Shown: positions 45,343-55,316, counted from the stretch's first letter. The stretch: DNA of 62,408 bases from Bacteroidota bacterium (GCA_013289045.1 JABDAU010000011.1:1-62408); one strand, 5' to 3'. A program made the numbers and translations. The notes: generated by a model not told the origin, from the letters alone.

Positions 45343-46318
45343 TAAATTTACCGTCACGGTCGAACAGGAAGCTCATCGGGTTTTCAGGATCTTTGATGAT
45401 CTCGAACAACAGGAAGCCCCAGGGTTTCCAGAAGTTTTCCAACACCTGGCCGTAGGTCTTTTCCGTCCATTCGTCAAACAATGGCTTGCCGCTCATTCCG
45501 CGCAGGGGCATGGCTTCTATATAAATATCATCGCCAACGGGCATCACATTGTACTCAGGCAAGCGGTTAAAGAGATAAGCTGAATAAAACACGCGGCCGG
45601 AGAATTCCTCAAACTGGATAGGATGCAGCGTATTGCCTTCTATCTTTTCCAAAACTTCACGGTGATAAACCTGGTTAGCGCCATTATCCTGCAGGCAAAT
45701 GATCAGTCCGAAATCTTTTACACGAAGCGAGAAGGTCAACGTATTGATCTCGTCGCGGTAACTGAATTCATCTTCGCGGTTAGCTACTTTAAATAAAAAC
45801 AGACTATAAGGCTTAAAATCTTCCAACTGTATGGGTAGATTGATGGTCTGCAACATCAAATGCAACTGGCTGAACTTGTGTTTCATGGCCTCCGACATGT
45901 TGAAGCCCTCGCCTTGTGCATGCTGCTGTTTAATGCCCGCCTGGATCTCGTTAAACACGATACCATATAACAGTTTGCCTGCCCATTGAAAAAGCTTCAG
46001 CTCATCCAGTTGCTTTACAGCCTCGTAGCCTGCATCAAAAGCCTGTGCAATTTCAGCTTCGAGCGGCTCCAGCCATTGCTCGTTTACCTGTGCGGCGCAT
46101 GGTATTTTCAGGTCTTTATAGGTGGCCATGCTTTCGTCGAGCATTTTAAAGGGCTGGTCTTCCAAACCATAACGGCTCATCAGCCATTGCGGGAAAACCT
46201 GTATGCGTTCCTCTTCGCTTTGCAGCCGCTCGCCTGTTAAAAAGCAATAACGGTTACCGAAGTTGAATTTCTGGAACGGGGAATAAATTTGTGCCGGCAT
46301 GCGGGCAAAGATAGGCAT
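45311..46318 (-). CDS. conserved hypothetical protein
   Basis: About 335 residues, not recognised. The N terminus has FQKFNFGNRYCFLTGERLQ and EERIQVFPQWLMSRYGL; later parts are rich in aromatic and acidic residues (YSLFLFKVANREDEFSYRD, NFWKPWGFLLFEI). Soluble, no signal peptide. Possible starts at 46357, 46318 or 46300; the first would overlap the start codon of the divergent epimerase gene, so 46318 is preferred. Convergent with the rhomboid gene, overlapping it by ~32 bases. Confidence 0.7.
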   Translation of the reverse strand: MPIFARMPAQIYSPFQKFNFGNRYCFLTGERLQSEEERIQVFPQWLMSRYGLEDQPFKMLDESMATYKDLKIPCAAQVNEQWLEPLEAEIAQAFDAGYEAVKQLDELKLFQWAGKLLYGIVFNEIQAGIKQQHAQGEGFNMSEAMKHKFSQLHLMLQTINLPIQLEDFKPYSLFLFKVANREDEFSYRDEINTLTFSLRVKDFGLIICLQDNGANQVYHREVLEKIEGNTLHPIQFEEFSGRVFYSAYLFNRLPEYNVMPVGDDIYIEAMPLRGMSGKPLFDEWTEKTYGQVLENFWKPWGFLLFEIIKDPENPMSFLFDRDGKFISESAIELPR

Positions 46319-46355
46319 CAAATTCGCCCATAAAATTTTAGCTTTGAATTTTAAC

Positions 46356-47378
46356 ATGGAACTGACGTATAAACCCTTCGAGCTGCAGCTCAAGCACACC
46401 TTTACTATTGCCAAATTCTCGCGCACATCAACCCCGGTTATGCTGCTGCAAATTAAGCATGAAGGCGAAACAGGCTATGGCGAAGCATCCATGGTGCCCT
46501 ACATGGGCGAAACATGGGATACCGCTACGGAATTTTTGAAAAAGGTTGATGCCGGTCAGTTTACATATCCATTTGATTTTGATGAGATAGGCGATTATCT
46601 CGATAGTATCGCCCCCGGAAATACAGCGATTAAAGCAGGAATAGACATTGCATTGCATGACCTCGACGGCAAATTAAAAGGTGAATCCTGCTGGAAAATA
46701 CTGGGCAGCGACCCTGCACAAATGCCTGTAACCAGTTTTACCATTGGCATAGATACGCCCGAGATCATGCGGCAAAAAGTATTGGAAGCCGCCAATGATT
46801 TTAAAGTGATAAAAGTAAAGCTGGGACGCGATAATGATAAGGAGATCATCCAAAACATTCGTTCCGTAACCGGTGCGCCGCTGTATGTGGATGCCAACCA
46901 GGGTTGGAACGATCGTAAAAAAAGCCTCGACCTGGTATATTGGCTGCAGGAGCAAAATGTGCTGCTAATAGAGCAGCCCATGCTCAAAACCGATTATGAC
47001 GGGAATGCCTGGCTTACCGAGCGCAGCCCGTTGCCTATCATTGCCGATGAGGCCGTACAGCGCCTGCCCGATGTGGAAAAAGCCAAGGGCGCTTATCACG
47101 GCATCAACATTAAACTGATGAAATGCACAGGTATGCACGAGGCTGCCAAAATGATAGCCAAAGCGCAGCAACTCGATCTTCAAATTATGATCGGCTGCAT
47201 GACGGAAACCAGTTGCGCGGCATTGGCGGGTGCGGCGTTAGCGCCACAATGTGATTTCGCCGATCTGGACGGGCCGTTTTTAACCAGCAATAACCCGTTT
47301 AAACTGCCGGAATTTGTGGATGGGAAATGGGTGTTGGGTGATGAGGCGGGATTAGGGGTAAGATCTTTAGATCAATAA
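46356..47378 (+). CDS. dipeptide epimerase (L-Ala-D/L-Glu type, enolase superfamily)
   Basis: 340 residues from MELTYKPFELQLKHTF; an upstream in-frame Met is rejected because the family starts here. FKVIKVKLGRD holds the KxK base, then come the three metal ligands (YVDANQGW, LIEQPM, IADEAV) and the second base in INIKLMKCTG. It interconverts L-Ala-D-Glu and L-Ala-L-Glu from recycled peptidoglycan, fitting the peptidase-rich neighbourhood. Confidence 0.88.
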   Translation: MELTYKPFELQLKHTFTIAKFSRTSTPVMLLQIKHEGETGYGEASMVPYMGETWDTATEFLKKVDAGQFTYPFDFDEIGDYLDSIAPGNTAIKAGIDIALHDLDGKLKGESCWKILGSDPAQMPVTSFTIGIDTPEIMRQKVLEAANDFKVIKVKLGRDNDKEIIQNIRSVTGAPLYVDANQGWNDRKKSLDLVYWLQEQNVLLIEQPMLKTDYDGNAWLTERSPLPIIADEAVQRLPDVEKAKGAYHGINIKLMKCTGMHEAAKMIAKAQQLDLQIMIGCMTETSCAALAGAALAPQCDFADLDGPFLTSNNPFKLPEFVDGKWVLGDEAGLGVRSLDQ

Positions 47379-47390
47379 ATAATTCTTAAT

Positions 47391-47759
47391 TTATAACAGT
47401 TCCAAGCCAGGTATATATTGGAAATGTTTTTTATTGAGTGTGTATAGCGGTAAATGGTAATAGATTGCCGTAGCACCAATAAGCATATCAGGTATTTCCG
47501 GGCGATGACTTAATGTTAACGTTTTAAACAAATCAATAAAAATGTCATTTATTTCCGTATTGATGGGGATAGGTGTGTATTTATTTAATTGCTTTTCAAT
47601 TCTTATGAAGTCTGTTTTATCCCTTGCCCCTGCAACAAACTCAGCAATTGTAATACTACTGATGTAAAAGACATTTGATTTAATTTGTTGAACTGCTTCT
47701 TTTACATCAGTATTTCCCCGGTAAAGTTCAATAAGTATATTGGTGTCGAAAATTACCAT
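47391..47759 (-). CDS. VapC-like PIN-domain toxin
   Basis: 122 residues. MVIFDTNILIELYRG gives the first Asp, ITIAEFVAGA the Glu, and EIPDMLIGATAIYYHLPLYT the next acidic residue, then NKKHFQYIPGL. This is a complete type II toxin RNase core. It overlaps its upstream partner by 7 bases. Confidence 0.88.
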   Translation of the reverse strand: MVIFDTNILIELYRGNTDVKEAVQQIKSNVFYISSITIAEFVAGARDKTDFIRIEKQLNKYTPIPINTEINDIFIDLFKTLTLSHRPEIPDMLIGATAIYYHLPLYTLNKKHFQYIPGLELL

Positions 47760-47998
47760 TTAGATGGCCATGTTTGCTGTCTGATGATTTCTGTAGCCGG
47801 GAAATCGGGTGCCTGCCCAAAGTTTTCGAACAACTCGCTTATGTCAACATTTTTACCAACTGGCGGAACATGATTTTTCCTATTTTCTGTACTTCTTATC
47901 TCAGTTACGGTTACCTCAACCTTTTTACCAAAAAACTTTTCAGGCATTTCAATACTGTGATTTTTTTTGTCAGGTATTAAAATTTGTTTATAAACCAT
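47753..47998 (-). CDS. VapB-like antitoxin
   Basis: 81 residues from MVYKQILIPDKKNHSIEMPE; an in-frame Met seven codons earlier is possible. A small beta-type DNA-binding start is followed by a flexible tail (FGQAPDFPATEIIRQQTWPS) of the kind that wraps PIN toxins. Upstream gene of the pair, overlapping the toxin by 7 bases. Confidence 0.75.
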   Translation of the reverse strand: MVYKQILIPDKKNHSIEMPEKFFGKKVEVTVTEIRSTENRKNHVPPVGKNVDISELFENFGQAPDFPATEIIRQQTWPSKW

Positions 47999-48059
47999 AT
48001 AGTTTCCTCTTTTATTCAAAAATAAAAAAATTGTTACATAGTTGCGTTAAATTCAAGCA

Positions 48060-48965
48060 CTATTTATCACTCAACATAATCGGGGTCCCCTTCCCTCCAC
48101 CAATAATTATAACCTTTGCATTTGCTGAAGTAGCAATCTCCTTCTGCGCCAAAATGCTTTGATATTCCAATTGCTGCTGAGTAAGGCCGGTTGAGATGAT
48201 CTTTTGATAATCTGCAATACCTTGTGCTTCTACACGTTTACGGTCGGCTTCCTGGCGTTCCTTTTGGAGCACAAACTGCATTTTCTGGGCATCCTGCTCA
48301 GCCTGTATTTTTGATTCGATACTCTGGCGTACGCTTTCGGGCAGCGTGATGTTACGTACCAGTATTTGCTGTACCTCTAAGCCATTTTTCTCAAAAGACT
48401 CACTGATGGTTTTATTGATCTTAAATTGAAATTCCTGGCGTTTTGTCGAGTATAGGTCCACGGCTGCATAAGCTACGGCATTATCGCGTATTGCGGTGCG
48501 CGTTTCCGGGCGCACTATTTTGTCCTGGTAATCCTGCCCTATATTTTGATAAATATACGGTGCTTTTGATGGGTTCACCCTATAAAGTATGGAAAGGTCA
48601 ATGGTCACTTCCAGTCCATCGCTTGAGAGTACACGAATAGCGTCGTCGCCCTCAACCTGTCCTTCATTACTTTTAGCGCTCATAGTATAATTTTGCGTTT
48701 GCACGCTAAAAGTGATTACGTTAACCAATGGATTGATAATGTGCGGACCGCTTTCCAGCACATCGGTTTGTACTTTGCCAAACAGCGTTTGTACGCCTAC
48801 CTGGCCCGGTTCTATTTGTTTGTAACTGGAGGTTAGAATACCCAGCACAATGATAACTATACCAACTGTGCTAACTATACGGGCAAACTTGTTAGTTGGT
48901 TCCGGAGAGCGTTTCATCACCATACCCACGATGAGCGCGATGACACCTAAAATTGCGATAAACAT
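48060..48965 (-). CDS. prohibitin / SPFH-family membrane protein
   Basis: 301 residues. An N-terminal span (MFIAILGVIALIVGMVMK), a second one (VGIVIIVLGILTSSY), the SPFH domain (~55-230; EPGQVGVQTLFGKVQ) and a charged coiled coil (KMQFVLQKERQEADRKRVEA) make up the prohibitin layout. These proteins form large membrane rings that regulate proteases such as FtsH. Confidence 0.92.
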   Translation of the reverse strand: MFIAILGVIALIVGMVMKRSPEPTNKFARIVSTVGIVIIVLGILTSSYKQIEPGQVGVQTLFGKVQTDVLESGPHIINPLVNVITFSVQTQNYTMSAKSNEGQVEGDDAIRVLSSDGLEVTIDLSILYRVNPSKAPYIYQNIGQDYQDKIVRPETRTAIRDNAVAYAAVDLYSTKRQEFQFKINKTISESFEKNGLEVQQILVRNITLPESVRQSIESKIQAEQDAQKMQFVLQKERQEADRKRVEAQGIADYQKIISTGLTQQQLEYQSILAQKEIATSANAKVIIIGGGKGTPIMLSDK

Positions 48966-49017
48966 ATTTGAAATGGATTAGTGGATCAATAGTACACTAA
49001 TGTCAGGAATTTATTGA

Positions 49018-49061
49018 CACTAATCACACTAATTTTTTAATAATAATTCGTGTGATTAGTG
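49018..49061. terminator. hairpin after the small membrane-protein gene
   Basis: CACTAATCACAC (49018-49029) and its perfect complement (49050-49061) flank an A/T-rich 20-base loop. It begins at the stop codon of the 49062 gene and may end or protect that transcript. Confidence 0.5.
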
Positions 49062-49262
49062 CTATTTGGTTTTGCGCGGTGGGGGCGGCATATTTTTTAT
49101 CTCCTTCATGATCTTATATTTCTGCATCACGAAGAATACCAGCGCAACAATGCATATGATGATCAGTATATAGCTCCGTCTGTCGAAAGCATAAATGCCG
49201 CCCATTACAGCGGCAAAAATGCCTATGTTGTAAAACACATTAAGCAATGCTTTTTTATACAT
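49062..49262 (-). CDS. small two-span membrane protein
   Basis: 66 residues: two membrane segments (NVFYNIGIFAAVMGGIYAF and YILIIICIVALVFFVM) and a basic Pro-rich tail (MPPPPRKTK). It follows the rhodanese gene by 3 bases. Function unknown; I recall similar small DUF6358-like proteins in this family of bacteria. Confidence 0.75.
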   Translation of the reverse strand: MYKKALLNVFYNIGIFAAVMGGIYAFDRRSYILIIICIVALVFFVMQKYKIMKEIKNMPPPPRKTK

Positions 49263-49265
49263 GGC

Positions 49266-49580
49266 TTAATAAACGTTCATGCCTGGATCGATCTCGCTGG
49301 CCCAGGCCAGGATACCGCCATTAAGATTATACAGGTTGGTATAGCCCAACTGCTCCAGTTGCATAATGGCTGCTGCGCTGCGTTTGCCACTGCGGCATTG
49401 CACCACAACAGGTTTATCTTTAGCCACTTTGTCGGCTTCTATCAAAATACCACCTAACGGGATCAACGTGCCGCCAAGGTTTGATACTTCATATTCAAAA
49501 TCTTCCCGCACATCAATGAGCTGAAAATCTTCGCCCTTGTCCATCATTTCTTTTAGTTCCTGTACGCTTATTTCTTTCAT
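49266..49580 (-). CDS. rhodanese-domain protein
   Basis: 104 residues, one rhodanese domain: FQLIDVREDFEYEVSNLGG, and the active-site loop VVQCRSGKRSAAA with the catalytic Cys. It probably moves sulfane sulfur between partners. Forms a two-gene operon with the small membrane protein. Confidence 0.92.
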   Translation of the reverse strand: MKEISVQELKEMMDKGEDFQLIDVREDFEYEVSNLGGTLIPLGGILIEADKVAKDKPVVVQCRSGKRSAAAIMQLEQLGYTNLYNLNGGILAWASEIDPGMNVY

Positions 49581-49698
49581 GTTGTTGTAAAATAAAAACC
49601 AAAGTTAGGTTTTATGTATTAAATATTAGTCGGTTAGCTGTAACATTCACCTGCTAACAGCGTTTCATATATTGAATTGCAATTTTAGTTAATAATTA

Positions 49699-50817
49699 AT
49701 GAATAAAGTTACACGCTTCTTCTGGTTTTGTTCAGGAGCGCATATAGATACCTTAAAGAAATACCCCCTCGAACATAATAAATACGTAGGCATCGGTGCT
49801 ACCATATTTTTTACCGCGCTTTTTGCCACGCTTTCAGGCGGTTACGCCATGTATTTTGTGTTCAACGGGACTCCCTTTGCCGTTATTTTCGCCATCTTAT
49901 TTGGATTGATTTGGGGCACAGCCATTTTTAATATGGACCGTTATATCGTATCCAGTATTAATAAGGAAGGCAGCACCAATCAACAAATATTGCAGGCCTC
50001 GCCGCGTATTTTGCTGGCGATAATGATAGGCATCGTTATATCCCGGCCGCTTGAGCTGAAGATATTTGACAAAGAGATCCGCAATAAATTAAAAAACGCT
50101 TACCTAAAAGGACAGCACCGGAAAATTGACACGCTGGAAAAGACCTACAACCAGAAATATGCCATGGAGATGGGCAAAAATTCCGATCTGAAGAAGCAGC
50201 GGGATTCGCTTGAAAAAGACATCAACCAATCGCGCTACCAGCTTAACCAGGAAGTTTTTGGGGATAAAACCAATCAGACTTCAGGCATAGTAGGTTATGG
50301 TACGTATGCCAAACAAAAGCAGGCTGTTTTACAGGAAAAAGAGGACAGGCTAAAAAACGTAATGGATAACGAGGATAAGCTGGATGGCTACCTCGCCCGG
50401 CGAAAAGATTATGAAGGGCTTAACGATACCAGGCTGTTTTCAGATCATCAACTGGATAGCCTGGCCAACATAGCAGGCTTTGCCGACCGTAACTGGGCGC
50501 TCGGCCAGTTAGGCTATAACGATGACGGCAGTCGTAATCTGGATACTTTCCTGGCCGAAACGTTTATCAGCTGGCTGTTTATCCTGTTTGAATGTTTACC
50601 GGTATTTGTAAAGCTGATGTCGCCCAAAGGGCCTTATGATGTGGCAGTAGGTAAACTGGCCGAAGCCAACATCCACACCGCCGAGCGTGATAAGGAACGG
50701 GAAATAGAAGTTACAGACAATGTTTATGACCATAGCCTGGATACAGATATTGAGAAAAAGAAAAAGTTGATCTCCGGCCAATCGGAATATGACCTGGGCA
50801 GGCACCGGTACGATTAA
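49699..50817 (+). CDS. DUF4407 membrane protein
   Basis: 372 residues. FFWFCSGAHIDTLKKYPLEH opens the DUF4407 family. Two or three N-terminal spans (~28-110), a long coiled coil (~125-260) and a further span (FISWLFILFECLPVFVKLMS) follow. Function unknown. Its last four bases overlap the end of the convergent MmcQ-like gene. Confidence 0.88.
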   Translation: MNKVTRFFWFCSGAHIDTLKKYPLEHNKYVGIGATIFFTALFATLSGGYAMYFVFNGTPFAVIFAILFGLIWGTAIFNMDRYIVSSINKEGSTNQQILQASPRILLAIMIGIVISRPLELKIFDKEIRNKLKNAYLKGQHRKIDTLEKTYNQKYAMEMGKNSDLKKQRDSLEKDINQSRYQLNQEVFGDKTNQTSGIVGYGTYAKQKQAVLQEKEDRLKNVMDNEDKLDGYLARRKDYEGLNDTRLFSDHQLDSLANIAGFADRNWALGQLGYNDDGSRNLDTFLAETFISWLFILFECLPVFVKLMSPKGPYDVAVGKLAEANIHTAERDKEREIEVTDNVYDHSLDTDIEKKKKLISGQSEYDLGRHRYD

Positions 50818-51167
50818 GGCTTTTGAATTTCTTCCTGCGTTTTCTTAGGCAGGCTTTTCAAAACGAGATCGTATGAGTGATCCATCATTTCGCAAAGCTG
50901 CTTATGGGTTAGCTGTCCATCCATGTACACCGTGTTCCAATGCTTCTTGTTCATGTGGTAGCCGGGCTTAACCTCGCTATAGCGTTCGCGCAGTTCGGCG
51001 GCCAGTTCAGGGTCGCATTTTACATTAAAACGGTTTGCTTCGGTAAGGCCTATCAGCAGAAATATCTTTCCGCCAACCCTGAAAACAAGCGTTTCTTCGC
51101 CAAAAGGAAAATCTTCCGTTACGCCTTTCAGGTGCAGGCAATGATCGCGTAGTTCTTCGATATTCAT
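50814..51167 (-). CDS. MmcQ/YjbR-family protein
   Basis: 117 residues with LKGVTEDFPFGEETLVFRVGG, NVKCDPELAAELRE and HMNKKHWNTVYMDG, the landmarks of the YjbR CyaY-like fold. Said to bind DNA in some members; real role unknown. It starts 3 bases after the outer-membrane gene upstream. Confidence 0.9.
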   Translation of the reverse strand: MNIEELRDHCLHLKGVTEDFPFGEETLVFRVGGKIFLLIGLTEANRFNVKCDPELAAELRERYSEVKPGYHMNKKHWNTVYMDGQLTHKQLCEMMDHSYDLVLKSLPKKTQEEIQKP

Positions 51168-51170
51168 AAC

Positions 51171-51902
51171 TTAGTATTCGTTCCTTATACGTTTGGTAAA
51201 CGCACGGATGAGGCCGAAGTTGTATACCAGCCCAATGCTTATCTGGCGGTATTGGTCGGGAAAGTTATTTTTGAATTTTTGGATCGGGTCATTATATCCG
51301 TCAAGCCCTTCACCAAAAACAACATGGTGCACATATTCTATATGGAGCCGTAGATAGGGCTCGTCATACTCGTTATAAAACTTAAATTCATAACCCACTC
51401 TGAAGTTTACATCCGGGTCGGTGCTGCTGTCAGTACCCGGAAATTTGTATGTGCCGGCCGGATAGCCCTGTGAAAACAGGTCATATCGCTGGTTCTGTAC
51501 ATTATCCTTTACCATTCCTCCGCCAATACCCAGGTAGGCATTTTTAAGTACGTTCATGAAGTCGTTGTCCTCGTAATCCACCACCTGTCCCAATTGCAGG
51601 TCTGCATGTATCAATACAGCAGTATAATTGTTCACATATTCCCTCGAGTACGGATCTGTAACACGGCTGCCTCCCCATAAACGGCCACGCTGGATCTCGA
51701 AAGTAACCGGGAAATAAGGACTTGGATAGTACGTATAATAAACGCCTACTGCTAAAGTGTTATTTTGTTTGGCAACGTTGGTAAAACCGCGAATAGTGCT
51801 GATATCAAATCCAACACCGGAAGGCATGAAATTATAATCACCCTGGGCCTTTGAGATAATTGCGGAAAGAATGAAAATAAAAAGTAAAAATATTCTTTTC
51901 AA
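51171..51902 (-). CDS. outer-membrane beta-barrel protein
   Basis: 243 residues with a signal peptide (MKRIFLLFIFILSAIISKAQ). The mature part alternates in barrel fashion (VGVYYTYYPSPYFPVTFEIQ, LGIGGGMVKD, FRVGYEFKFYNEYDEPYLRL, ISIGLVYNFG). The end is RIRNEY. Unknown substrate; probably co-transcribed with the YjbR gene. Confidence 0.8.
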   Translation of the reverse strand: MKRIFLLFIFILSAIISKAQGDYNFMPSGVGFDISTIRGFTNVAKQNNTLAVGVYYTYYPSPYFPVTFEIQRGRLWGGSRVTDPYSREYVNNYTAVLIHADLQLGQVVDYEDNDFMNVLKNAYLGIGGGMVKDNVQNQRYDLFSQGYPAGTYKFPGTDSSTDPDVNFRVGYEFKFYNEYDEPYLRLHIEYVHHVVFGEGLDGYNDPIQKFKNNFPDQYRQISIGLVYNFGLIRAFTKRIRNEY

Positions 51903-51992
51903 AAGCCTGTTATTATTCGAATTTTACCAAAAATAGTACTGAGCAGGGTTTTATACGTACCAAAAATAACACTTGTTCCAATATAATGAATT

Positions 51993-53243
51993 ATGATACA
52001 GAATAAGTTAGTAAATTTAACTGCAGCTGAGCGTTTTTTGCGCTATGTGAAAATCGATACACAGTCTGATCCCGAATCTCCGACCTATCCATCTACCGAA
52101 AAGCAAAAAAATCTTGGCCGCCTGCTGGTTGAAGAATTACTGGCCATGGGCATAAACGATGCACATATGGATGATTTCTGTTATGTGTATGCTACCATGC
52201 CTTCCAATACGGATAAAAATGTGCCGGTGATCTGCTTCTGCTCACATATGGATACCTCGCCGGATTGCAGCGGCGAAGGTGTAAAACCTATCATCCATTA
52301 TAATTACCAGGGAGAAGATATCGTATTGCCTGATGATAATTCGCAGGTACTGCGCATGCATGAGCATCCCGATTTGAAAAATCAAATTGGTAATGACATC
52401 ATCACCGCTAGCGGTACAACCTTATTAGGGGCCGATAATAAAGCCGGCGTTGCCGAAATTATGGATGCCTGCTATCAATTGGTCAATAACCCGGATATTA
52501 AACACGGCGATATCCGTATCCTTTTTACGCCCGATGAGGAAATAGGCCGCGGCGTAGATAAAGTAGACATCAAGAAACTTGGTGCATACGCGGGTTATAC
52601 TATAGATGGTGAAAGCGCCGGTCATTTGGAAAATGAGACTTTCAGCGCCGACGGCGCCAAGCTGGTGATCAACGGCATCAGTGCACATCCGGGTTTTGCA
52701 AAGGATAAAATGGAGAGCGCCATAAAAATTGCCGGGCAGATCATCGCTTCATTGCCGCTTGACCTATCGCCGGAAGGCACTGAGTTGAAACAAGGCTTTG
52801 TGCACCCGGTAAGCATAAGCGGCCACGTGGAGCAGGCCACGATCGATTTCATCATCCGCGATTTCGACGAAGCCAACCTGCACCACCACGCCGATTCCAT
52901 TCGCCGCATTACCGAGATCATTTTAAAAAGCTACCCCAATTCAAGCTACGAGCTGCACATCAAACCCCAATACCGCAACATGAGGGTAGTGTTGGACGAG
53001 CACCCGCAGATAGTGGAATATGGTATGGAAGCTATCCGCCGCGCAGGTCTCAATGCCAAACTGGAAAGTATCCGCGGCGGTACCGATGGCTCCCGGCTAT
53101 CGTTTATGGGTTTGCCTTGCCCCAATATCTTTGCCGGAGAACATGCCTTCCATGGTAAGCAGGAATGGGTGAGTATACAGGACATGAATAAAGCGGTGGA
53201 AGTGATCTTGAATTTGTGCGAGGTTTGGGAAGAAAGGAGTTAA
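51993..53243 (+). CDS. pepT: peptidase T (tripeptidase)
   Basis: 416 residues of the M20 family. Zinc ligands are in CFCSHMDTSPD, LLGADNKAG, FTPDEEIGRG, the Asp in YTIDGESAGH, and AGEHAFHGKQEW. It removes the N-terminal residue of tripeptides in the cytosol. A single start at MIQNKLVNLTAAERFLRYV. Confidence 0.95.
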   Translation: MIQNKLVNLTAAERFLRYVKIDTQSDPESPTYPSTEKQKNLGRLLVEELLAMGINDAHMDDFCYVYATMPSNTDKNVPVICFCSHMDTSPDCSGEGVKPIIHYNYQGEDIVLPDDNSQVLRMHEHPDLKNQIGNDIITASGTTLLGADNKAGVAEIMDACYQLVNNPDIKHGDIRILFTPDEEIGRGVDKVDIKKLGAYAGYTIDGESAGHLENETFSADGAKLVINGISAHPGFAKDKMESAIKIAGQIIASLPLDLSPEGTELKQGFVHPVSISGHVEQATIDFIIRDFDEANLHHHADSIRRITEIILKSYPNSSYELHIKPQYRNMRVVLDEHPQIVEYGMEAIRRAGLNAKLESIRGGTDGSRLSFMGLPCPNIFAGEHAFHGKQEWVSIQDMNKAVEVILNLCEVWEERS

Positions 53244-53380
53244 AGACTTACGCTGTTTTGCCGCAAATTTATACTTTTTAATCAGTTTTAATCAAAAAAG
53301 TTTAGCGTTAATTTGCGCGAAATCAGCAGTGCTAAAATTTCTTAATTGCTGAATATCAGTTATTTATATATTTACTTACT

Positions 53381-53452
53381 GTAGCAAAGTGTAGCAAAAG
53401 CGTAGCGTTTTTGTGTGTAAACCGTAGCGGTAACGTCTACATCCTGCTACAC
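53381..53452. repeat. GTAGC-word repeat cluster, copy 2
   Basis: GTAGC recurs at 53381, 53391, 53402 and ~53425, and CTGCTAC closes it inverted. Thirty bases are identical to 28458-28487; both copies follow a very AT-rich stretch. Confidence 0.8.
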
Positions 53453-53494
53453 CTGCCTGCCGCAAGGCTGGCAAAATGGTATCAGCATAATATT

Positions 53495-55243
53495 TCATTT
53501 ATCCGGCAAACCGTTTAACTCATCAATCATTGCAGGTCTGCGCGGATATTTCAATTTTAGTTTTTTCGCCACTGTAAGAACTTGTTCCCGGCCAGACGGA
53601 ATATCTTTAATAATTTGCTTCATCTTAGCAACCAGTGCGGCGTAATGATCGCGGTTACTGCTATCATCGCCATCTTGTTCAAGCGCAGGCAAATACATTT
53701 GCAATAATTCTTCCGGATATTGTTCGAGGAGATAGTTGCTGTAAAGCATTATTGTATCCAACTTTTCTTCTTTTTTAACCAAGTCTAAAAGGCGGTCCAA
53801 ATATTGTTCCTCAATATAAACAGGCGCCAGGGCATATATTAATTGCGTATTAACACTTCCCCATTTTTTATTACCGTATTCCCGGTTTATTTTTTCAATA
53901 ATAACATTAATCTCCTGCTCAATTACATCATTCCATTCGGCCCGGGTATAGGTTTTTTTCCATTTGGAATAATGCTGTCTGTCAAAAGAGTGTTCCAGCG
54001 CAAATTTTTTGTTGTATCGGCGTACAAGTTCCAGATCATTTTCCAGTTCGGCAATATGTAACAGCTCTTTCTCCCATTTTGCTACCGTACCAAACTCCTT
54101 GTTTTTCTCGGCTATTTCCATACCGCCGGCAATCATTAATTTGGCATTTGCAAAATCTTTCTTTGCCATCAGCTTATCCACTTCTCCCTGCCTTACCGAT
54201 GCAATGTCCAAATTACGGATAATTAGTAGCGCTGCTTCATCTGAATTGCCGGTTTTCTCCAGAAAATCGATCTTTTCCGTATTAAAAAAACGCCGGCTAT
54301 AATCATCGTATTTCCCGGTAAGCCTTGTCAGTTTTGCGTCTGTAAATACTAAAAATTCTTTATGCTTACCAAGTTCAATGGCAAGTAATTTGTAAGTGTA
54401 AAATAATTCATAACCAAAATCACCATAACCAAAATAAATATCGTTCTTCAATTCATTTTGTAAAATGTTAAAAATCGTTTCCTTCATGTCAGCTACCGCA
54501 GACCCTGCTATTTCGCCTATCAATTCAATGATGTTACATAACGTATCACCTATTGCCCCGCTTGAATCATCACAATAAGTTATTACTTCCATCATTTCTT
54601 TTAATAGTACACACGCAACAGCAAATGCATCTGCATAGTTATTTTTATTAAATAAATGCTGAGCATCCCCAATAAACTTATCTATTTCTCTTGCTAACCC
54701 AGATGACGAGCGATAATCGAGAAAACCCCGGCTTGAATATTGTTTTATCAGCTTTTTAATAAGGCTGCTATATTTCTCTCCAATATCAATGCTTTCATCT
54801 TTATCTGCGAAATAGATCTCAAAGGCGGTCTTAAAGTCTTTATTTTTAGCAGCGTAATAACTTATAAATGTCTTAAACTCCCCGGTGTTAATTTTTGAAA
54901 GCACATCTTCAAACCGGCCCTTTTTATTTACCTTATTCTTCGGTTTAGTCTTATTGTTTTTTAACTCCTCGCGTAAATAAAAAAATACCGCGACAATATG
55001 TTTGCATACATCGCCATCATAAGGGCAATCGCAAAAGCACTCATTTATTGTTTGGTCATTTTCCAGGGATACCGTAACCGTGTAAAACTCCGTCCCGGCC
55101 ACTTCAGCTGTCCATATACCATTAATTTCTTCGATATCTGAAACAGTCCCATCCAAATAATAACCGTTCCCCCGGTTTAAAATAGTTTTATTAACTAACC
55201 GGTCAAAATTATCGAGTGTTAATGTATAAGAATCTGGCGTCAT
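53495..55243 (-). CDS. SWIM zinc-finger protein
   Basis: 582 residues. CFCDCPYDGDVCKHIVA (C71, C73, C80, H82) is a SWIM CxCx6CxH zinc site, which in known proteins binds DNA or protein. The rest is a long helical, TPR-like region. Many members sit next to SNF2 helicases, but here the neighbour is a UPF0158 gene on the other strand. The DNA is AT-richer than average. Confidence 0.82.
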   Translation of the reverse strand: MTPDSYTLTLDNFDRLVNKTILNRGNGYYLDGTVSDIEEINGIWTAEVAGTEFYTVTVSLENDQTINECFCDCPYDGDVCKHIVAVFFYLREELKNNKTKPKNKVNKKGRFEDVLSKINTGEFKTFISYYAAKNKDFKTAFEIYFADKDESIDIGEKYSSLIKKLIKQYSSRGFLDYRSSSGLAREIDKFIGDAQHLFNKNNYADAFAVACVLLKEMMEVITYCDDSSGAIGDTLCNIIELIGEIAGSAVADMKETIFNILQNELKNDIYFGYGDFGYELFYTYKLLAIELGKHKEFLVFTDAKLTRLTGKYDDYSRRFFNTEKIDFLEKTGNSDEAALLIIRNLDIASVRQGEVDKLMAKKDFANAKLMIAGGMEIAEKNKEFGTVAKWEKELLHIAELENDLELVRRYNKKFALEHSFDRQHYSKWKKTYTRAEWNDVIEQEINVIIEKINREYGNKKWGSVNTQLIYALAPVYIEEQYLDRLLDLVKKEEKLDTIMLYSNYLLEQYPEELLQMYLPALEQDGDDSSNRDHYAALVAKMKQIIKDIPSGREQVLTVAKKLKLKYPRRPAMIDELNGLPDK

Positions 55244-55316
55244 TTAAATTGTTCAATTGATTGAGTTATTGCAATTTATTAAAAAGGCTATAATTTCGTG
55301 TTATAATTTACGATGT

